Below, piece after piece: positions 18,932 to 28,242 of a DNA stretch of 64,000 bases. How positions within the stretch are numbered: the stretch's first letter is position 1; every line of letters starts with the position of its first letter. This DNA comes from Chamaesiphon sp. 341R_metabat_111 (lineage in GTDB: Bacteria; Cyanobacteriota; Cyanobacteriia; Cyanobacteriales; Chamaesiphonaceae): the NCBI GenBank assembly GCA_025351825.1, contig JANXVE010000052.1:1-64000 (forward strand), read 5' to 3'. Under the pieces are notes generated by a model that worked only from the letters and a program-made list of their open reading frames with translations, did not search any database and was not told the DNA's origin. The position numbers were made by a program, and so were the translations under genes.

Positions 18932-20053
18932 ATGCTAAGTCTTAAAAATATTCTCTCTGTTTTACTGCTATTCGTGCCGATTTCGATTTCAGGTCACTTC
19001 TTGGGCTGGAGCGACCAGGTGGTATTTGTCACTTCCGCCCTAGCTATTATCCCCTTGGCAGCCTGGATGGGGACAGCAACGGAAGAAATAGCTGTAGTGA
19101 TGGGGCCAGCTCTGGGTGGCTTATTAAACGCCACTTTTGGCAATGCGACAGAGTTGATTATTGCGCTAGTTGCCCTCAATGCTGGACTGGTGGATGTGGT
19201 CAAGGCTAGTTTAACAGGTTCGATTATTGGTAACTTGTTGCTGGTGATGGGATTTTCGATGTTGCTGGGTGGCTTGAAGTACAAAGAGCAGACTTTTCAG
19301 CCTGTGGTGGCGCGAGTCAGTGCATCAAGTTTGAATCTAGCGGTAATCGCGCTATTGTTACCGACAGCAGTGGACTATACTTCAACAGGGATCGATAGCG
19401 ATGCAATTCAGAAACTATCGATCGCAGTATCGATCGTCCTCATTATTGTCTATGGTCTAACGCTAGTATTCTCAATGAAAACTCATACTTATTTGTATGA
19501 CGATGATGGTCTGGCGGCGATGGATCCGGAAGAATTAGCCGCAGCAAATCTGGCAGGTGATGATGACCACGGTAAGGTTAATTTACCGTTGTGGATTTCA
19601 GTATTACTCGGCTGTACGTTATTAGTCGCAGTCGAATCAGAATTTCTCGTTTCTACCCTCGAAGTTGCGACCAAAGAGTTGGGTTTAACCGCTTTATTTA
19701 CAGGTGTAATCTTGGTGCCGATCGTCGGAAATGCTGCCGAACATGCCACTGCGGTAACGGTAGCGATGAAGGATAAGATGGATTTATCCGTATCTGTCGC
19801 CCTGGGTTCGAGTTTACAAATTGCTCTATTTGTTGCGCCAGTGCTCGTATTAGCTGGCTATATTATGGGCAAACCAATGGATTTGAATTTCAATCCATTT
19901 GAATTGGTGGCGGTAGCAGTGTCAGTACTGATTGCCAATTCGATTAGTTCGGATGGTCGATCGAATTGGTTGGAAGGTAGTCTATTATTGGCCGCTTATG
20001 TTGTCTTGGGTTTTGCCTTCTACTTCCATCCTGTAATTGAGGGAATTGGTTAA
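18932..20053 (+). CDS. cax: Calcium/proton exchanger (CAX family)
   Basis: A 373-residue inner-membrane Ca2+/H+ antiporter of the CaCA superfamily with about 11 hydrophobic segments. The two inverted alpha-repeat signatures are visible: GLLNATFGNATELIIALVAL (about 63-82) and VGNAAEHATAVTVAMKDKMD (about 266-285). An acidic loop (DDDGLAAMDPEELAAAN) separates the halves. It extrudes Ca2+ using the proton gradient. Monocistronic and convergent with higA. Confidence 0.94.
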   Translation: MLSLKNILSVLLLFVPISISGHFLGWSDQVVFVTSALAIIPLAAWMGTATEEIAVVMGPALGGLLNATFGNATELIIALVALNAGLVDVVKASLTGSIIGNLLLVMGFSMLLGGLKYKEQTFQPVVARVSASSLNLAVIALLLPTAVDYTSTGIDSDAIQKLSIAVSIVLIIVYGLTLVFSMKTHTYLYDDDGLAAMDPEELAAANLAGDDDHGKVNLPLWISVLLGCTLLVAVESEFLVSTLEVATKELGLTALFTGVILVPIVGNAAEHATAVTVAMKDKMDLSVSVALGSSLQIALFVAPVLVLAGYIMGKPMDLNFNPFELVAVAVSVLIANSISSDGRSNWLEGSLLLAAYVVLGFAFYFHPVIEGIG

Positions 20054-20100
20054 AAGAAAGCAAAAACAAATTATCGATCGGCTCCAAAATATTTAAATCT

Positions 20101-20142
20101 AATCAAAGCGGTATCAATTTATGAATTGACACCGCCTTGATT
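20101..20142. terminator. Bidirectional hairpin between cax and higA
   Basis: Imperfect palindrome AATCAAAGCGGTATCAATTT / ATGAATTGACACCGCCTTGA sits between the convergent cax and higA genes. The AATTTATGAATT centre resembles the palindromic terminators at 6314, 33834 and 42439. Confidence 0.55.
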
Positions 20143-20170
20143 TGTTACTACCGTAGCTTTCTCTTCACGC

Positions 20171-20551
20171 TTATACCGCCGACAATGCTAGCAAGTAAGG
20201 CTGAATTAGTGTTTGAGCCGGAATTCCTAGCTGCTCATGCAGTCTTCTAATCATTTCTAATGTAAGTGGGCGTTTGCGGTTGAGAATTTCGGCAACTCTA
20301 GCGCGACTACCAATTGCTGGCTCTAGATCCTGTCTGGTTAAACCCCGACTCTCCATGTAATAAAGAATTGCTTCAATTGGTTCTGGTGCCAAAATTGACT
20401 CATACTTATTTTCATATGCTTCTACTAGAGTGGCGAGAATATCTAACTTGTCAAATTCTGGGGTACCTTGAGGTGCATCAAAAATTCGCTCTATTTCTGT
20501 CAAAGCTGCTTGATGATCTTCCTGATTTCTGATCGGCTGTAAATAGTACAT
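20171..20551 (-). CDS. higA: HigA-type antitoxin
   Basis: A 126-residue XRE-family antitoxin. The N-terminus (QPIRNQEDHQAALTEIERIF) matches HigA antitoxins of the HigB-first type. The C-terminal HTH is MESRGLTRQDLEPAIGS...VAEILNRKRPLTLEMIRRLHEQLGIP (about 68-113). It neutralises HigB and represses its own operon. It starts 8 bp after the higB stop codon, in the toxin-first order diagnostic of hig loci. Confidence 0.92.
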   Translation of the reverse strand: MYYLQPIRNQEDHQAALTEIERIFDAPQGTPEFDKLDILATLVEAYENKYESILAPEPIEAILYYMESRGLTRQDLEPAIGSRARVAEILNRKRPLTLEMIRRLHEQLGIPAQTLIQPYLLALSAV

Positions 20552-20559
20552 AATTTGCC

Positions 20560-20853
20560 TTAAATATTTTCTGCATCTACTTTGTTGTATTCAGCATGAG
20601 TACCCACAAATCTGATAAAGATGATACCTATCTCATAACGAATATGGACAATCAGGCGATGCTTATTGCCTCTGATATTAAACACAACTCGATTATTTGC
20701 CAAAATACTGGCATTCGCATACACGTTCTTAATGTTTGCGGGGTTTTGCCAATCTGCATGAATAGTATCATCAATCCATGCTCTCAGAGCTGCTTCAGCT
20801 TCTGCATGAACTTCCCAAAATTCTCTTAGAGTGCTGCGGGAAATGATTCTCAT
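20560..20853 (-). CDS. higB: HigB-type mRNA interferase toxin
   Basis: A RelE-superfamily ribosome-dependent mRNase. From ATG 20853 the 97-residue protein starts MRIISRSTLREFWEVHAEAE and includes WIDDTIHADWQNPANIK, VVFNIRGNKHRLIVHI and FVGTHAEYNKVDAENI, all typical of the HigB family. A longer frame to 21012 would overlap the ilvA start and is rejected. A palindrome 15-35 bp upstream is a candidate HigA operator. Confidence 0.93.
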   Translation of the reverse strand: MRIISRSTLREFWEVHAEAEAALRAWIDDTIHADWQNPANIKNVYANASILANNRVVFNIRGNKHRLIVHIRYEIGIIFIRFVGTHAEYNKVDAENI

Positions 20854-20867
20854 CTTTAGATCATAGC

Positions 20868-20888
20868 TTGCTCCCGCAGCGGGAGCAA
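20868..20888. promoter_or_regulatory. Candidate HigA operator palindrome
   Basis: A perfect inverted repeat with 10 bp arms (TTGCTCCCGC / GCGGGAGCAA) around a single A lies 15 bp upstream of the higB start codon, between the divergent higBA and ilvA. HigA antitoxins autoregulate via such palindromes, but binding here is an inference. Confidence 0.6.
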
Positions 20889-20985
20889 TAGGGCTACGAA
20901 AATTTGTTAAAAACTCTTCGTACCCACATTCCTCAACACAACGATCGTAGACTAGATCTACACCACCCCAAATTTGCTGCTGTCC

Positions 20986-22512
20986 ATGTCTAGCGATCCC
21001 GATTACCTCCAAAAAATCCTCACCGCCGCTGTCTATGATGTCGCGATCGAATCACCCCTAGACTATGCCCCCATCCTCTCTGAGCGGTTCAAAAATCAAA
21101 TTTTGCTCAAACGGGAGGACATGCAGCCTGTCTTCTCCTTCAAGCTACGGGGAGCCTACAACAAGATGGCGAAACTCTCACCAGAACTATTGGCACGAGG
21201 CGTAATTGCCGCGTCTGCGGGGAATCACGCTCAAGGGGTGGCATTGGGTGCTAAACGACTGGGGACAACCGCCACGATCGTCATGCCCGTGACTACACCA
21301 CAGATGAAGGTAAATGCCGTTGCAGCTAGGGGCGGGGAGGTGATCTTGTGGGGCGAGACTTATGATGATGCCTATGCCCATGCCTGTCAGCTTGGGAAAG
21401 AGCGGGGTTTGACTTTTATTCACCCGTTCGACGATCCGGATGTGATTGCCGGACAGGGGACGATTGGGATGGAGATCCTGCGCCAGTATCAGCAGCCAAT
21501 TCATGCGATTTTCGTCGCTATCGGTGGGGGTGGTTTGATTGCGGGGATTGCGGCTTATGTGAAGCGGCTCTATCCTGAGACGAAGATTATTGGGGTGGAA
21601 CCAGTCGATGCCGATGCGATGAATCGATCGCTCCAAGCAGGTGAACGGGTGAAGCTCGATCGAGTGGGCTTATTCGCCGATGGTGTCGCCGTGAAGGAAG
21701 TTGGGGTGGAAACCTTTAGACTGTGCCAAAAGTACGTGGATGAGGTGATCTTGGTCGATACAGACGATATCTGTGCGGCGATCGAGAATGTCTTCGAGGA
21801 TACTCGATCGATCTTAGAGCCTGCGGGGGCACTAGCGATCGCCGGAGCCAAAGCCTACATCGAGCGGGAAGGGATCGAGGGTGAAACCCTGATCGCGGTG
21901 GCTTGTGGCGCGAATATGAATTTCAATCGGCTCCGGTTTGTGGCGGAACGAGCCGAAGTTGGCGAACGGCGGGAAGCAATCCTGGCTGTGACGATTCCGG
22001 AAGAACGGGGCAGCTTTCGCCGCTTTTGTACCTGCTTGGGCGCACACAATCTGACCGAATTTAACTACCGGATGGCAAACACCACCGCAGCGCATATTTT
22101 CGTCGGTGTCCAAATCCAAAATCGGTCTGAAACAGCCATTATCATCGCCAAGCTAGAGGCCGAAGGTTTCAAAACCCTCGATCTCACCGATGATGAAATG
22201 GCGAAACTCCACCTCCGGCACATGGTCGGCGGACGCTCTCCCGTTGCTCAAGATGAGCTGCTGTATCGGTTTGAATTTCCCGAACGCACGGGTGGATTAA
22301 TCAAGTTCTTGCACAGTATGAATCCTGATTGGAATATCAGTCTGTTTCACTACCGCAATCACGGAGCTGATTACGGGCGGATCTTGATTGGGATTGAGGT
22401 ACCGCCAGTAGAAATGAATGATTGGGCTGACTTTCTCGATCGAACTCCCTACCGCTACTGGGACGAACGCACCAATCCCGCTTATCAGTTATTCTTGAAT
22501 TATGAGGGCTAA
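20986..22512 (+). CDS. ilvA: Threonine ammonia-lyase, biosynthetic
   Basis: A PLP enzyme deaminating threonine to 2-oxobutanoate, the first committed step of isoleucine synthesis. About 508 residues from ATG 20986. The PLP lysine lies in SFKLRGAYNKM, phosphate-binding loop AIGGGGLIAGIA follows, and the SAGNHAQGVA motif is present. Two C-terminal ACT-like regulatory domains (about 325-505; RRFCTCLGAHNLTEFNYR and IKFLHSMNPDWNISLFHYRN) indicate the feedback-inhibited biosynthetic form. It is divergent from higBA. Confidence 0.96.
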   Translation: MSSDPDYLQKILTAAVYDVAIESPLDYAPILSERFKNQILLKREDMQPVFSFKLRGAYNKMAKLSPELLARGVIAASAGNHAQGVALGAKRLGTTATIVMPVTTPQMKVNAVAARGGEVILWGETYDDAYAHACQLGKERGLTFIHPFDDPDVIAGQGTIGMEILRQYQQPIHAIFVAIGGGGLIAGIAAYVKRLYPETKIIGVEPVDADAMNRSLQAGERVKLDRVGLFADGVAVKEVGVETFRLCQKYVDEVILVDTDDICAAIENVFEDTRSILEPAGALAIAGAKAYIEREGIEGETLIAVACGANMNFNRLRFVAERAEVGERREAILAVTIPEERGSFRRFCTCLGAHNLTEFNYRMANTTAAHIFVGVQIQNRSETAIIIAKLEAEGFKTLDLTDDEMAKLHLRHMVGGRSPVAQDELLYRFEFPERTGGLIKFLHSMNPDWNISLFHYRNHGADYGRILIGIEVPPVEMNDWADFLDRTPYRYWDERTNPAYQLFLNYEG

Positions 22513-22557
22513 TTCTGGGATCGACAAGTTAACTCAAGTTACTTTGAGGATAAGAAA

Positions 22558-23154
22558 ATGGCATATAATAATTTTACGTTAGAAACAGTTTTAGATAAAT
22601 TTAAATTAAGTCTATTGGAAGACCGCTTTTGTCAACTTCTACCTACTGTCGATCCACAACCAGAATTTCTAATAATATTTGAATATCTTTTTGAGTTAGG
22701 AGAGGCTGCCAAAAGTGAAAAGGCAAAATCAGAATTATTAGTTAGTCCAGTATTAGCACAAGCGAGAAAGTTAACAGATCGGGCAGTTCAGCTATTCTCT
22801 GGTGAGGAGTTTAATGTAGACCAAGCGCGAGGTTTAAATGGATTTTGTGATTTCTTATTTACTAAATCTATCAATAGATTTTCGATTGAATCTCCAGTAT
22901 TAATGTTAGTGGAGGCTAAACGTGGAGAAATAGAAAGTGGATGGGGGCAATGTGTAGCTGAAATGGTAGCTGCACAGATCTACAATCAAAATCACGAGCA
23001 AACTATTCCAGTAGTTTATGGATGTGTAACTAGTGGGAGACTATGGCAATTCTTTAAATTAGAGGACAATCGAATCACGATCGATCCTACTAATTACTCG
23101 CTGTTACCAGTACAGAGAATTCTTGGTATTCTCAAGTGGATATTGAGTCAGTAG
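22558..23154 (+). CDS. PD-(D/E)XK-like cyanobacterial hypothetical protein
   Basis: 198 residues, ATG preceded by GAGGA at 8 bp. The middle contains GLNGFCDFLFTKS and, about 20 residues later, LMLVEAKRGEIESGWGQCVAEMVAA, which fits a D...ExK nuclease-fold core. A Trp-containing C-terminal block (YGCVTSGRLWQFFKLEDN) follows. I recall similar hypothetical proteins in cyanobacteria. Nuclease activity is not established. It follows ilvA by 45 bp and may be co-transcribed with it. Confidence 0.7.
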   Translation: MAYNNFTLETVLDKFKLSLLEDRFCQLLPTVDPQPEFLIIFEYLFELGEAAKSEKAKSELLVSPVLAQARKLTDRAVQLFSGEEFNVDQARGLNGFCDFLFTKSINRFSIESPVLMLVEAKRGEIESGWGQCVAEMVAAQIYNQNHEQTIPVVYGCVTSGRLWQFFKLEDNRITIDPTNYSLLPVQRILGILKWILSQ

Positions 23155-23216
23155 TTTACTTTTTGAGTAAGCTATTAGTAACTGCGATCGGGATCGGTAA
23201 ATCCGATTGACCCATC

Positions 23217-26200
23217 CTAATTCCGTCTGAACACATCCTGCTGCAAGTAAACAACGCTTGGAGTCATCGGTGGTAAGGAAAGGAAGGCATTAAAGCTGGC
23301 ATCGTAATTAAAGTTTCGATCGGGTGGATTAAAATAAGAATATTGTGTTGACCCCGCTCGAAATCTGCCGCCAAATTCCAGTGGAGTTGCCAAGCTGACA
23401 AGAGAACCACTGTAATTGAAAGATCCACTATCCCAGTCTTCCATAAATCGCATGTAGTTGTTTAAGCCACCGCTATACAAAGGGCTGCTGGTGCCATAAT
23501 CACGATCCTGACCTAAGTTGCCAAAACTCTGAGCGGTAAAAGACAAGAATGCAGCATTAACTGTTGTTGTCTGAGCAATATACATCTTTGTATCGGGTCT
23601 TTTGGTGAGTGAGCCACCAGTCCAGGGTGAGTTACCACTAATCAGACCCTCCCAGGGGAAGATGAGACAGTTGACATTAGCAGTGGGAATTTTTGACGGA
23701 TCATCTTCGGTTTTGCGACTGACGCAATTGACCGAGAGTGCGGTAATCGTATCTGCCATAATTGCAGCAGGTTTTTTAGCAATCGTATTATAGTCACCTT
23801 GGAGATAAACACTTTGGTCGCTGGCGATCGTCATTGCGCCAGGTAAATTTCGACCACCATTAAAAGCAAAAGCATAGGGAGTGACTGGATAGTCAACATT
23901 AACCGAACTAGGATAAGTTCGATAGTAATCTACTACAACTTCGGTACCATCTGAATTTTTTTGCTTGATTCCTCTGGTACTTGCAACAACATCAGGAGTA
24001 CCAGTATTTACGCCGTCCAAAAAGTCATCAACGTGAGCATGAAGCACCAGTCCCCGTTCGGTTTTGTCTGCTGCTGCCAGTCCCAGTCGATCGAAACTGC
24101 CAATAATGCTGCCACTAGCTGGAGCACGGAGAAATAATACACTATTACCCGAAAAGGCATCCACGGCAGGTGGATTAGTTGGTGCAATGGTAGAATCGCC
24201 ACTGGTGAGAGCGGGTATTAACTGAGTATCCAGATCGGCAGCAACCGTCAAATCCGCTGGCAAGTTCACAAACCGACCATCCCGATTCCAGACAGTCAAA
24301 CTTTCGATATTAGTTTGCAAAGTCTGGATCCACCGACCTTCTCGTTGATCGTACAGTCCATAGGAAGGCCCGATCGTTGTGGCAGCATTGGCAGGTCTAA
24401 TGCCGAGCAAATCGGGTAGAAATGACTTAGAGCCTGAATCAGTACCACCACCACCGCCGCCACCACCGCCAGCAGGGGTAGGGATGACATCGGGTGGTGT
24501 GGGTGGAGTGTTGCCATTGTAGCCGAGATTTCTTGCAACTCGGACGATCGGTGCAGGTAGAAAGCAGCTCTTCCTTGCTTTGGCGATACTGGCTGGACTA
24601 GCCTTTGAGATGGTATCAATCTGACCTGGGGTCAATTCAAGATTTAGAGTGATGTTGCCCAGTAGTGTTGCAAAAGTTGCTTGAATGTCTGGGGGTAACG
24701 TACCTGCTGCGGATACGTTCTGGTAATCAACTGGTTTTCTACGCGCCGAAATAGCTACCTGTAAAGCTCTTAATACCTTATCAATCTTAGCATCACTCAA
24801 TCCATTGGTAGTCGTGTCTGCTGTAACACTAGCATAGTTGAGAATATCTCTAAGTCGATCTGTAGATCCATCGGTCGGCTTGGCACAAAATCTCGCTTCT
24901 TCTTCGGCATTATCACGGGTCAGAACGAGTACAGGCTGCTGCAAACTGGTAATTTCACCCAAGCTCAAGTTATGACACTTGAAGTTGCTACCTTGTCTGG
25001 TCGAATCGATGTAATTTTGGGCGGGATCTTGACCAGAAGTAAATGTAGTTACACAAGTCTCCCCCTTGGCATTTGCACCACTTTGAATCGCGGTGAACTT
25101 AAAGGGAATTGGTGAATTGGGAGTCATCTGCAATCGCAAATCGGCTTTACCAAAATATTCACCAATCTGATTGGTGAGATAATTACGCTTGCGGAGGAAA
25201 CCTGCCTGAGGTGGATTCAGTTGTTGTACACCATTCCCTTTATTCGCCACTTGACCCAACAAGGTATTCATCTCAGTTGTCGAAAGTGGTTCCAGCGGAT
25301 TTGGTGGCCTCTTGTAGGCTGGAAAAGGAGCAGAAGTAGTTCCCGAAAAAATTCTAGTTGTACCAACTCGACCAGCACTATAAGGTGAAGCATCGACTCG
25401 ATTATAGATATCTCCAGCGACAGTCACTTTATTCAGGAAATCGATCCCTGTTGTTCCCACTGGATTGGGTGTGACTGGTGTTGGTTGCACATAGAGATTG
25501 GCATTGGTATGAACTCGACCAGTCAAGGTCATCGGGGTAGTGGAGTCGATCTCTAGATCTCGATCGTAGAATGCCGCAAACTGAAACAGCGGGATAATCT
25601 GACTCTTAAAGTCCATTTGCAAGACAGTTTGAGCATCTCCCCGCTGTAACGATGACGCTGGATTGGTTGGGTCTACTTTTGCCGCAGTCGAGTAGACGGT
25701 GTACCGATATTGCTGCGAGTTCAAACCTGCATACAGTTGTCCTGAGGGGATCACCGACGGAACTGGTGCCGCCACTGCTGAAGTTGGATCGTAAATTGTT
25801 TTATCAGCAACGAACGTAAAAGCAGTATAGTCAATTTGTTTGCTGATATTTGTAGCCTGAACTGAACCGCCACTACCAGTAACATTTGCTGAATTACTAT
25901 TATATTTAAAAGCATAATTCCGACACTCGAAATCACTAGCCGTGTCTAAAACGGTAGTGTTAGTCGCAACAGAAAAACAGTTGGCAATATTTGCTGGTGA
26001 GACTGGATCTGTAGCGACTGTTTGACCTGGACTCAATCCGGTTGGCAATCTGTAACCAACAAACTTTTGCCGGAGCTGATCGGCGCGTTTATTTAAGCCT
26101 GATTCAGCCGCATAAAAAGTATTGGTACCATCAACATAGGCATTTGTCGATGATTTAGTGATATTTGTCACTAGCAAATATGCGCCCAGCAGACTAAACA

Positions 26201-26354
26201 TCACCACACTAACGATCGACACAATTACCATCGCATAGCCACGATCCTGCTGCGAATCTTGCTGGGCGATCTGCTGTGCTCGAATGATGAATTGAATCAG
26301 TTTTTGGGCTTCTGTTTGTTCTGACAGATGATGTTTTTGCTTGTTGTTAAACAT
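23217..26354 (-). CDS. hpsA: HpsA-like pseudopilin-type secreted protein
   Basis: 1045 residues. The N-terminus has a cytosolic leader, then a type IV pilin/PilX-like membrane segment (about 38-64: DRGYAMVIVSIVSVVMFSLLGAYLLV) followed by FYAAESGLNKRADQLRQK. The large exported body includes a poly-Gly hinge and a C-terminal block (YSGGLNNYMRFMEDWDSG and FNPPDRNFNYDASF) reminiscent of hormogonium polysaccharide protein HpsA. HpsA is linked to polysaccharide secretion and gliding in filamentous cyanobacteria. The symbol is tentative; alternatively it is a generic PilX-family minor pilin fused to a large passenger. No other hps or pil genes are adjacent. Confidence 0.6.
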   Translation of the reverse strand: MFNNKQKHHLSEQTEAQKLIQFIIRAQQIAQQDSQQDRGYAMVIVSIVSVVMFSLLGAYLLVTNITKSSTNAYVDGTNTFYAAESGLNKRADQLRQKFVGYRLPTGLSPGQTVATDPVSPANIANCFSVATNTTVLDTASDFECRNYAFKYNSNSANVTGSGGSVQATNISKQIDYTAFTFVADKTIYDPTSAVAAPVPSVIPSGQLYAGLNSQQYRYTVYSTAAKVDPTNPASSLQRGDAQTVLQMDFKSQIIPLFQFAAFYDRDLEIDSTTPMTLTGRVHTNANLYVQPTPVTPNPVGTTGIDFLNKVTVAGDIYNRVDASPYSAGRVGTTRIFSGTTSAPFPAYKRPPNPLEPLSTTEMNTLLGQVANKGNGVQQLNPPQAGFLRKRNYLTNQIGEYFGKADLRLQMTPNSPIPFKFTAIQSGANAKGETCVTTFTSGQDPAQNYIDSTRQGSNFKCHNLSLGEITSLQQPVLVLTRDNAEEEARFCAKPTDGSTDRLRDILNYASVTADTTTNGLSDAKIDKVLRALQVAISARRKPVDYQNVSAAGTLPPDIQATFATLLGNITLNLELTPGQIDTISKASPASIAKARKSCFLPAPIVRVARNLGYNGNTPPTPPDVIPTPAGGGGGGGGGTDSGSKSFLPDLLGIRPANAATTIGPSYGLYDQREGRWIQTLQTNIESLTVWNRDGRFVNLPADLTVAADLDTQLIPALTSGDSTIAPTNPPAVDAFSGNSVLFLRAPASGSIIGSFDRLGLAAADKTERGLVLHAHVDDFLDGVNTGTPDVVASTRGIKQKNSDGTEVVVDYYRTYPSSVNVDYPVTPYAFAFNGGRNLPGAMTIASDQSVYLQGDYNTIAKKPAAIMADTITALSVNCVSRKTEDDPSKIPTANVNCLIFPWEGLISGNSPWTGGSLTKRPDTKMYIAQTTTVNAAFLSFTAQSFGNLGQDRDYGTSSPLYSGGLNNYMRFMEDWDSGSFNYSGSLVSLATPLEFGGRFRAGSTQYSYFNPPDRNFNYDASFNAFLSLPPMTPSVVYLQQDVFRRN

Positions 26355-26576
26355 TGCCTAATCAAATTTTTATAAAGTATTAAATCTAGATTGGGGCAGA
26401 CGTAGATGTGAACACCCTCTGTCAAAACGACTGATTTATTTGAATGCGCTAGCTATCCAGAAGCTATACAGATGTATGCAGCCTACCTAATCAATCGCCT
26501 ATTATTAGTCTACCCACAGTTCAATTACAAACTGCGATCTCAGTCACTTTCAATCTAGATTTTGCAAAATACAAAA

Positions 26577-26617
26577 TAGCCACAAAATTTTAGTGTGTAC
26601 TAAAACTTTGTGGCTAA
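26577..26617 (-). terminator. Terminator after the caspase-like gene
   Basis: TAGCCACAAAATTTTAGT and ACTAAAACTTTGTGGCTA pair with one mismatch around GTGT, and on the minus strand the stem is followed by T-rich DNA. It lies about 40 bp after the stop codon of the leftward caspase-like gene. Confidence 0.7.
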
Positions 26618-26653
26618 AAGCCATTCATGCTTAATTCAAATTAAATCCTAGCT

Positions 26654-28039
26654 CTACTGTCCTTTTTGCTTCCAGGTAGCTACTAACGATTGCACAGCCT
26701 GATAATTAGCCGCTGTTTTTGGGACCATGATCGCCGTCCCGATCGCGCGTCGCCACTTTTCCTTACCAGCATAGCCTTCAGCAATAGTAGCAATCTCGAT
26801 CGACCATTTATCGATCGATTCATTGACGGCGATGGCGGCTGAGGGGTTGTCGGTCGGGATTTTTTGAGCCGCTTGGATTGCCACAAGATAGGAAGTCGCA
26901 TCCCCTGGGGTGATTTTTGCACCAGCACTTGCTAGAGCGGCAGTTTGGCTAGGATCTACAACTGACTCACTCGTGACTGATGGCAAGGTGAGATTGTTGG
27001 CAGCAGGTGTGGCAATAGGTTTGATGTCAGGGGACGATTGGGACACCAGCATCAATATGGCACCTCCAGTTGCCACCATTAAGGTCATCAAAAAGCCTAC
27101 ACTTGCCCAGTGGGGCACACGTTTACGATTTCTAACAGGTTTGGCTCGCAAGACGATTTCACTACTTCCCATCAGATCGCGGTTGACGATCGGGATCGGG
27201 ATCGAGATGGGCGGTATGTAAGGGGCGTAAATATCTTCCCGCGCTGATTGTGAGGCAGGAGGTGTGTAGGCTGGTATCGGAGTCGAAATCGATTCTATGG
27301 TTGTCCCAGAAAAGATTGGACGGTGAAGGGAAGCTGTGGTTGGGATCAGCGATACTGGTGTCTGTAAGGGTTTCCAGTGATGTTCGCTCAGTTCGACGAG
27401 GCGACTAGTCAGGTAAGTATCGATCGTGCCCAGATTGAGATCGGGATGATAGTTGAGTGCTTCTAGCAGCGCAGTTGTAAATAGCCCATGCCCCAAGCCA
27501 GCATCCTCATGAGAAAATTCATGACTCTGACAGGAGAGAAAAGTCGGCACCTGATAGGTGTGAGCCAGTTTGGTAGTGACTTCGCCGATACCACTGCTCT
27601 GGGGTGAGTGGATCGATCGATTGGCATCGAGGAACACTAAGGCATTTACACCGATATCGTTGAACTGTTGATACAATTTGCGGATGGAGATACAGGTATT
27701 TGGTATATCCTGGACATCACCATCGATCGGCATCAGGTAATCTTCACCCTCAAAACTAATCCCACAACCACTAAAAAAGAACCAGACTAGATCCCCATGA
27801 TGAAGAGTATCCCAGGACCATTGTTGCAGCCATCGATCGATATTGGCTCGATCGGGATAGGTGGATTTATCGCCATGATTGGGCGACGTATCAGTCATCA
27901 ATAGACATTGCGCGGGACTCCACCCAGCCGCATCGACAAAAAATTGCTCCATTGCTACCGCATCTGCCAGTCCATAGCCGAGAGCTGGTAATGACTGATA
28001 TTGGTTGATCCCGATCGAAATACACGTTTGAGTTGCCAT
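26654..28039 (-). CDS. Caspase-fold (peptidase C14-like) protein lacking the catalytic dyad
   Basis: A 461-residue protein with an N-terminal caspase-like p20 domain (CISIGINQYQSLPALGYGLADA, DLVWFFFSGCGISFEG, ALVFLDANRS). At the usual FSGHG position the sequence is FSGCG (Cys92), and at the usual LDxCHS position it is LDANRS (Asn140), so both catalytic residues are replaced. A Pro-rich linker and one membrane segment (about 310-330, VGFLMTLMVATGGAILMLV) lead to a C-terminal extracytosolic-type domain. Probably a pseudoprotease scaffold or sensor. It is downstream of a CheW protein, about 200 bp away. Confidence 0.85.
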   Translation of the reverse strand: MATQTCISIGINQYQSLPALGYGLADAVAMEQFFVDAAGWSPAQCLLMTDTSPNHGDKSTYPDRANIDRWLQQWSWDTLHHGDLVWFFFSGCGISFEGEDYLMPIDGDVQDIPNTCISIRKLYQQFNDIGVNALVFLDANRSIHSPQSSGIGEVTTKLAHTYQVPTFLSCQSHEFSHEDAGLGHGLFTTALLEALNYHPDLNLGTIDTYLTSRLVELSEHHWKPLQTPVSLIPTTASLHRPIFSGTTIESISTPIPAYTPPASQSAREDIYAPYIPPISIPIPIVNRDLMGSSEIVLRAKPVRNRKRVPHWASVGFLMTLMVATGGAILMLVSQSSPDIKPIATPAANNLTLPSVTSESVVDPSQTAALASAGAKITPGDATSYLVAIQAAQKIPTDNPSAAIAVNESIDKWSIEIATIAEGYAGKEKWRRAIGTAIMVPKTAANYQAVQSLVATWKQKGQ

Positions 28040-28242
28040 TCAAAGTTTAATAATTAATAGACCAAACTGCCGTGTATCCAAACCTTTCTCTTTGGTATTG
28101 TTAGCACCTGAAGATCGCTATTATCTAAAACTATCCCAGTCTAAAGTGACTAACCACGATCTACCCAGCTAATTTTTTGGCGATCGGCAGTCGTTCCAAC
28201 ACTTGTTAAAATTATCATACCATTCTAGCAATAGATCTCTTC

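Noticed and set aside
20854-21012. Longer N-terminus for HigB
   Set aside because: It would extend through the palindrome and into the ilvA start; MRIISRSTLREFW is the family N-terminus.
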